From NCBI GenBank assembly GCA_022402505.1, contig JAKRSE010000303.1, positions 1 to 9,868 on the forward strand: a DNA stretch of 9,868 nucleotides, written 5' to 3'. The DNA is from Fimbriimonadaceae bacterium (GTDB lineage Bacteria; Armatimonadota; Fimbriimonadia; Fimbriimonadales; Fimbriimonadaceae). Each line of letters starts with the position of its first letter. Positions within the stretch are counted from its first letter, which is position 1. The notes below the pieces were generated by a model that saw nothing but the letters and a program-made list of their open reading frames with translations, had not been told where the DNA came from and did no database searches. The position numbers and the translations under genes are program-made. Positions 6,894 to 9,868 of the stretch are shown piece after piece.

Positions 6894-7898
6894 TCAGCTC
6901 CGGAGCGCCTGGCCGAAGACGTCGGTCAAGCCTTCGGTCATGGTTTCGCGGTTCATCAAGGTCTTCACCGCCTCATGGGGAGCTGTCCGACCATCCAGGA
7001 CGCCCGCGACGGCCGACAGGATCGGAGCCTCCACGCCGAGACGGCCGGCCATCAGGATGGCTGCGTGGGTTGTGGGCACGCCTTCGGCCACCTGGCCCAG
7101 GTCGGCCAGAGCCTCCGAGAGCACCCGGCCCTGGCCCAGCGCGACGCCCAGCCGGTGGTTGCGGCTCAGGCGGCTGGCGGCGGTGGCGAAGAGGTCGCCG
7201 ACCCCGGCGATCCCCATGAAGGTTTCCAGCCGAGCCCCTTGGGCCAGGCCGATCCGGGCGATCTCGCCCAGACCGCGGCTGAGCAAAGTGCCCTTGGTGT
7301 TGTCTCCGAAGCCGAGGCCGTCCGACATTCCCGCCGCCAGGGCGATCGTGTTCTTCAGGGCTCCCGCCACCTCCACACCGACCACGTCGTCCGACATGTA
7401 GATTCGGAATCGGCGCGAATGGAAGGCGTCGCGGAGGCAGGCCGCGGCCTCCGGACAGGTCGAAGCGACGACGGCCGCCGTCGGGATGTCTTCGACCAGC
7501 TCCCGGGCCAGGTTCGGACCGCTGAGGAAGGCGATCCGGGCTTCGGGGAGGGTTCGAGCCAGCGAGCGGCTGAAGAGCTCGGCCCCCGGCGCCAGACCCT
7601 TGGTGGCAATGCAGACCAGCGGGTAGCCCTCCATCGCCGCGTGCCGCTCCGAGACCGCCCCGCTGGGCAGAGCTTCAATGAGGCCGCCGCCGTCGGGCTC
7701 CACCTCGCCGATCAGACCGGGTTGGATGAGGTCGGGAAGTGCGATCCCGGGCAGATACCGGGCGTTCTCCCGATCTCGGATCATCGCCTCGATCTGATCG
7801 GGATTGCGGCCCAGAAGCCGGACCTCGCGCCCCTGACGGGCCAGGATCACGGCCAGCGCCGTACCCCAGCTGCCCGCCCCAAGAACGGTCATGCGCAT
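6894..7898 (-). CDS. gpsA: Glycerol-3-phosphate dehydrogenase [NAD(P)+]
   Basis: GpsA reduces dihydroxyacetone phosphate to sn-glycerol 3-phosphate in the cytosol and so supplies the backbone for phospholipids. The 334 residues are full length for the family. The N-terminal Rossmann domain opens with the dinucleotide-binding motif VLGAGSWGTALA (G7, G9, G12). ATKGL (K100), FLSGPNLARE (125-133), GALKN (K182, the catalytic lysine position), AGMSDGLGFGDNTKG and GVGDLFAT (D235, T239) carry the expected active-site residues. SRNHRLG (245-251) supplies the phosphate-binding Arg-Asn. GQVAEGVPTT (268-277) is also conserved. The start at 7898 is preferred over the ATG two codons on because AGGAGA sits 4 bases before it. 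The gene lies between a VWA gene (26 bases upstream) and the GspF-like gene (4 bases downstream), an unusual setting for a lipid-precursor enzyme. Confidence 0.97.
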   Translation of the reverse strand: MRMTVLGAGSWGTALAVILARQGREVRLLGRNPDQIEAMIRDRENARYLPGIALPDLIQPGLIGEVEPDGGGLIEALPSGAVSERHAAMEGYPLVCIATKGLAPGAELFSRSLARTLPEARIAFLSGPNLARELVEDIPTAAVVASTCPEAAACLRDAFHSRRFRIYMSDDVVGVEVAGALKNTIALAAGMSDGLGFGDNTKGTLLSRGLGEIARIGLAQGARLETFMGIAGVGDLFATAASRLSRNHRLGVALGQGRVLSEALADLGQVAEGVPTTHAAILMAGRLGVEAPILSAVAGVLDGRTAPHEAVKTLMNRETMTEGLTDVFGQALRS

Positions 7899-7902
7899 CG
7901 TC

Positions 7903-7908
7903 TCTCCT
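7903..7908 (-). promoter_or_regulatory. Shine-Dalgarno of gpsA
   Basis: AGGAGA lies 4 bases before the ATG at 7898. This decides in favour of the first of two ATGs in MRM. Confidence 0.65.
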
Positions 7909-7924
7909 GGGCGGCTGTCCCGGC

Positions 7925-9301
7925 TCAGCGGGTCTTCCCCTGATCGAGGTTGACGACGGCGCCCATGAGGGTCTTTTCGGCTCCGCCCAGATCGCCCCGC
8001 TGCACCGCCTGCATTGCCAGAGTCACCTCCTGCGCTTCGGCGGTGCGGCCCTGCTGAACCAGGAGCGCCTGGGTCTTGGCGAGGTCCTGAAGGGCGGCGC
8101 CCTGAGTCAGCGCCTGAGTCTTCAGCCCGAGCATCGTCTTCTCGACCTGACGGGTGATGCTGCTCACCTCAAAGGCGGCCGCAACCTTGGGGTCGGGCGG
8201 GACGGAGCAGCGGGCCTGGTCGGCGGTGAACTCCATGATGAGGTCCAGCTCCAGAGAATCGACCGAGCCCGTCACCGGATGGGTGTAGTCGATCCTCCCA
8301 TGGGCGACCCGGTAATGCCCCAGCGGGTGGTTGGGGAACTCGAAGTCGAAGACCACCTGAAGGGTCCGGCCGCGTTCCAGGTCGGCCAGCTCCATCTCCA
8401 CCCGCTTCTGGCCCGGGGCGACGCTCTGGCCGGTCATCCCCCGCAGCTCCACCCATCGGGCCGTCTCCAGGGTGAGCTTGGCCGAGGTCATCGTCGCCCC
8501 GGTCACCTTGTCCAGCTCGTCGCGGAACACGGCCGGGATCTCGTCCGGCCGGCTGATGTAGTGGTGATTGCCTCCGGCCCGCCGGGCGAGGGCGGCCAGG
8601 AGCTCGGCGTTGTAGTCCGGACCGAAACCGAGGAAGGTCGCGGTGATGCCCTGGGCCCGCACGTCGGCTGCCATCTGCACCAGGCTGGAGAAGTCCTTGA
8701 CTCCCGCCGTCGGGTCGCCGTCGGTCAGCACCACCAACCGGGTCGCCCGGCCCGGATCCATCGCCTGAGAAAGCTGTCGGACGGCCAGGTTCAGGCCTTC
8801 GCTCAGGTTGGTCGTGTAGCCCGGCTGCAGCTGGGCGATTCCCGACTTGATCTGTTCGCGGGAGGTCACCTTCTGCGGCGCCATGAGGACCTCGACCAGC
8901 TCATCGAAGACGACGATGCTGAGGACGTCGTTGGGGCCGAGAAGGTCGACGACCAGCATGCAGGCCTGCTTGGCGTATTCCAGCGGCGGGCCCTCCATGC
9001 TGCCGGACCGATCCACCAGCAGGCAGAGATTCACCGGAGTCCGCGCTCCCTGGACAAAGGCCCCCGGAAGGCCGGCGTCGGCCGGGGCTTCGATCTCCAG
9101 CAGGAACTGCTCTCGGGCGGGGCCGTTCGCCAGTGTGGCGGTGCGGGATGGGGTCAGCCGGAAGGTCAGGTCCTGCTTCGGCGGCGTGAAGGCGGCCGTC
9201 CGGTTCGGGTCGATCCCGGGGGCGACCCCGGCAGGCATCGCCATCGTCCGCTGAGGGTCTGCTCCCGCCATCAGGGTTCGGTTCGGATCGTGAGGATTCA
9301 T
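7925..9301 (-). CDS. Cytosolic von Willebrand factor A (VWA) domain protein with N-terminal DPNRT repeats
   Basis: This 458-residue protein has no signal peptide or membrane segment. The N-terminus carries three DP[NQ]RT motifs (residues 5-9, 16-20, 31-35). A beta-rich stretch (44-85) leads into a VWA domain (about 88-265). The metal-binding MIDAS is complete: DRSGS (D97, S99, S101), YTTN (T163 or T164) and LTDGD (D194). Residues about 268-365 look like a beta-sandwich. The C-terminus (375-455) is helical (VEKTMLGLKTQALTQGAALQ, GDLGGAEKTLMGAVVNLDQG). This layout matches cytosolic VWA proteins I know from cyanobacteria and related environmental bacteria, whose partners are mostly unknown. VWA domains usually mediate metal-dependent protein binding. 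The gene begins 16 bases after the FHA gene and has only a weak purine-rich GGGAAGAGAG before its ATG, so it is probably translated together with that gene. The function is inferred from domains only. Confidence 0.88.
   Translation of the reverse strand: MNPHDPNRTLMAGADPQRTMAMPAGVAPGIDPNRTAAFTPPKQDLTFRLTPSRTATLANGPAREQFLLEIEAPADAGLPGAFVQGARTPVNLCLLVDRSGSMEGPPLEYAKQACMLVVDLLGPNDVLSIVVFDELVEVLMAPQKVTSREQIKSGIAQLQPGYTTNLSEGLNLAVRQLSQAMDPGRATRLVVLTDGDPTAGVKDFSSLVQMAADVRAQGITATFLGFGPDYNAELLAALARRAGGNHHYISRPDEIPAVFRDELDKVTGATMTSAKLTLETARWVELRGMTGQSVAPGQKRVEMELADLERGRTLQVVFDFEFPNHPLGHYRVAHGRIDYTHPVTGSVDSLELDLIMEFTADQARCSVPPDPKVAAAFEVSSITRQVEKTMLGLKTQALTQGAALQDLAKTQALLVQQGRTAEAQEVTLAMQAVQRGDLGGAEKTLMGAVVNLDQGKTR
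9194..9289 (-). repeat. Three DP[NQ]RT peptide repeats at the VWA protein N-terminus
   Basis: Within the first 36 residues of the VWA protein, DPNRTL (5-10), DPQRTM (16-21) and DPNRTA (31-36) recur at spacings of 11 and 15 residues. The flanking sequence is low in complexity (Ala, Pro, Gly, Met), so the repeated core stands out. Each copy presents one Thr after Arg. These could be kinase targets and phospho-Thr docking sites for the FHA domains encoded just upstream; that is inference. Confidence 0.7.
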
Positions 9302-9317
9302 GCCTGCTCTCTTCCCA

Positions 9318-9868
9318 TTATGTTGTACGCCTCTCGGCGCGGATTTCCGTCGAACCGATCCGGGCCACCGATCCCGGCGGCAGCGGCGCGGATCCGGTGA
9401 TGCGGACCCCGTTCACGAAGGTGCCGTTCGTGCTCTGCAGGTCGGTCACCACCAGGCCGGAGGGGCTCGGCGAAACCAGGGCGTGCCTTCGGCTTGCGTT
9501 GGAGTCGTGGCTCAGGGCGAGGTCGCGCCCTTGTCGCCCGATCTCCACCTCGGCCGTCACCGAGATGCGCCGCCCGGCGAGCGGACCCGAAACGACGACT
9601 AGCTCATCGCCGGCGGCCGGAGCGGGAATGGGGGCCATCGCCTGGGTCGGAGCGCCGGCAACGGGCGACATCGAAGGCGCTGCCGAAGGGACGGCTCCGA
9701 CCGGAACCCCGCGCGCCCGGGCCTCCTGAGCCGCGTGCGCCGCCCCGGATTTCATCAGGAACTGAAGCTGAAGGGTCCCGATCTGGATGACGTCGCCGGC
9801 GCTGAGCGGGGTCGGCTGGACCAGGCGCATGCCGTTCAGGCCCACGCCCAGCGGCGACCCGGGATAGA
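9318..9868 (-). CDS. Tandem FHA-domain protein, 5' end outside window
   Basis: The frame is open through the right edge; the GTG at 9845 is probably internal. What is visible starts with the C-terminal end of a first forkhead-associated (FHA) domain (SPLGVGLNGMRLVQPTPLSA, then GDVIQIGTLQLQF). A Pro/Ala-rich linker of about 45 residues follows (numbered from that GTG, about 34-78). A complete second FHA domain covers about 81-172. It keeps the phospho-threonine pocket residues: IGR (G103, R104), ASRRHA (S118, R119, H121) and STNGTFVNG (N140, N145). FHA domains bind phospho-Thr peptides made by Ser/Thr kinases. No kinase is in the window. The gene leads the minus-strand cluster as seen here, 16 bases before the VWA gene, which suggests that the two products work together. 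Further domains may lie beyond the edge. Confidence 0.9.
   Translation of the reverse strand, partial: YPGSPLGVGLNGMRLVQPTPLSAGDVIQIGTLQLQFLMKSGAAHAAQEARARGVPVGAVPSAAPSMSPVAGAPTQAMAPIPAPAAGDELVVVSGPLAGRRISVTAEVEIGRQGRDLALSHDSNASRRHALVSPSPSGLVVTDLQSTNGTFVNGVRITGSAPLPPGSVARIGSTEIRAERRTT

Noticed and set aside
7658..7740. Possible deletion in the NAD-binding half of GpsA
   Set aside because: Residues 60-95 look unusual at first sight, but aligning from memory with E. coli GpsA by the shared PS and ATKGL motifs leaves only about five residues of difference. All active-site residues are present.
7739..9400. A 553-codon open frame on the plus strand opposite gpsA and the VWA gene
   Set aside because: It covers well-supported genes on the other strand, has a shadow-like composition rich in Gly, Arg and His, and shows no domain.

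Overview
The window is about 9.9 kb of very GC-rich, densely coding bacterial DNA. It holds eight substantial genes and one probable 33-codon gene. There is no tRNA, rRNA, CRISPR array, transposase or integrase, and no gene-free stretch longer than about 170 bases. The source looks like a free-living environmental bacterium. Three things hint at Armatimonadota (Fimbriimonadia-like) or another Planctomycetes-like group: tandem-FHA and VWA proteins with DPNRT-type N-termini, an orphan GspF-like protein, and a secreted-type six-hairpin glycosidase with an inserted beta-sandwich. This placement is an impression from protein style and is not proven.

Plus strand, 2-3032: the C-terminal three quarters of CinA runs in from the left edge. 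It is followed after 11 bases by a deoxyribodipyrimidine photolyase-related protein of the bacterial cryptochrome/photolyase (FeS-BCP, DPRP) family. After a 74-base gap comes a small exported-looking protein with one CxxCH haem-attachment motif. The three could form one transcript. The photolyase-like protein appears to lack the CxxC pair that normally helps hold the [4Fe-4S] cluster.

Minus strand, read right to left, 9868-3026: the genes are a tandem-FHA protein (partial at the right edge), a cytosolic VWA protein, GpsA (glycerol-3-phosphate dehydrogenase), a GspF/PilC-like membrane protein, a probable 33-aa small protein, and an 825-aa six-hairpin glycosidase-like protein. The first four are separated by only 16, 26 and 4 bases and look like an operon. 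The small gene and the glycosidase follow within the next 170 bases. Each has a GGGAGGCG ribosome-binding site at the same spacing, so they may belong to the same transcript. The two strands converge, and the haem-protein and glycosidase genes overlap tail to tail by 7 bases.

The FHA-VWA pair suggests phospho-threonine signalling: the VWA protein carries three DP[NQ]RT repeats at its N-terminus that could be docking sites for the neighbouring FHA domains. Why this pair sits with gpsA and a GspF-like protein, with no pilus or secretion ATPase in view, is unexplained. It is the most unusual arrangement in the window.
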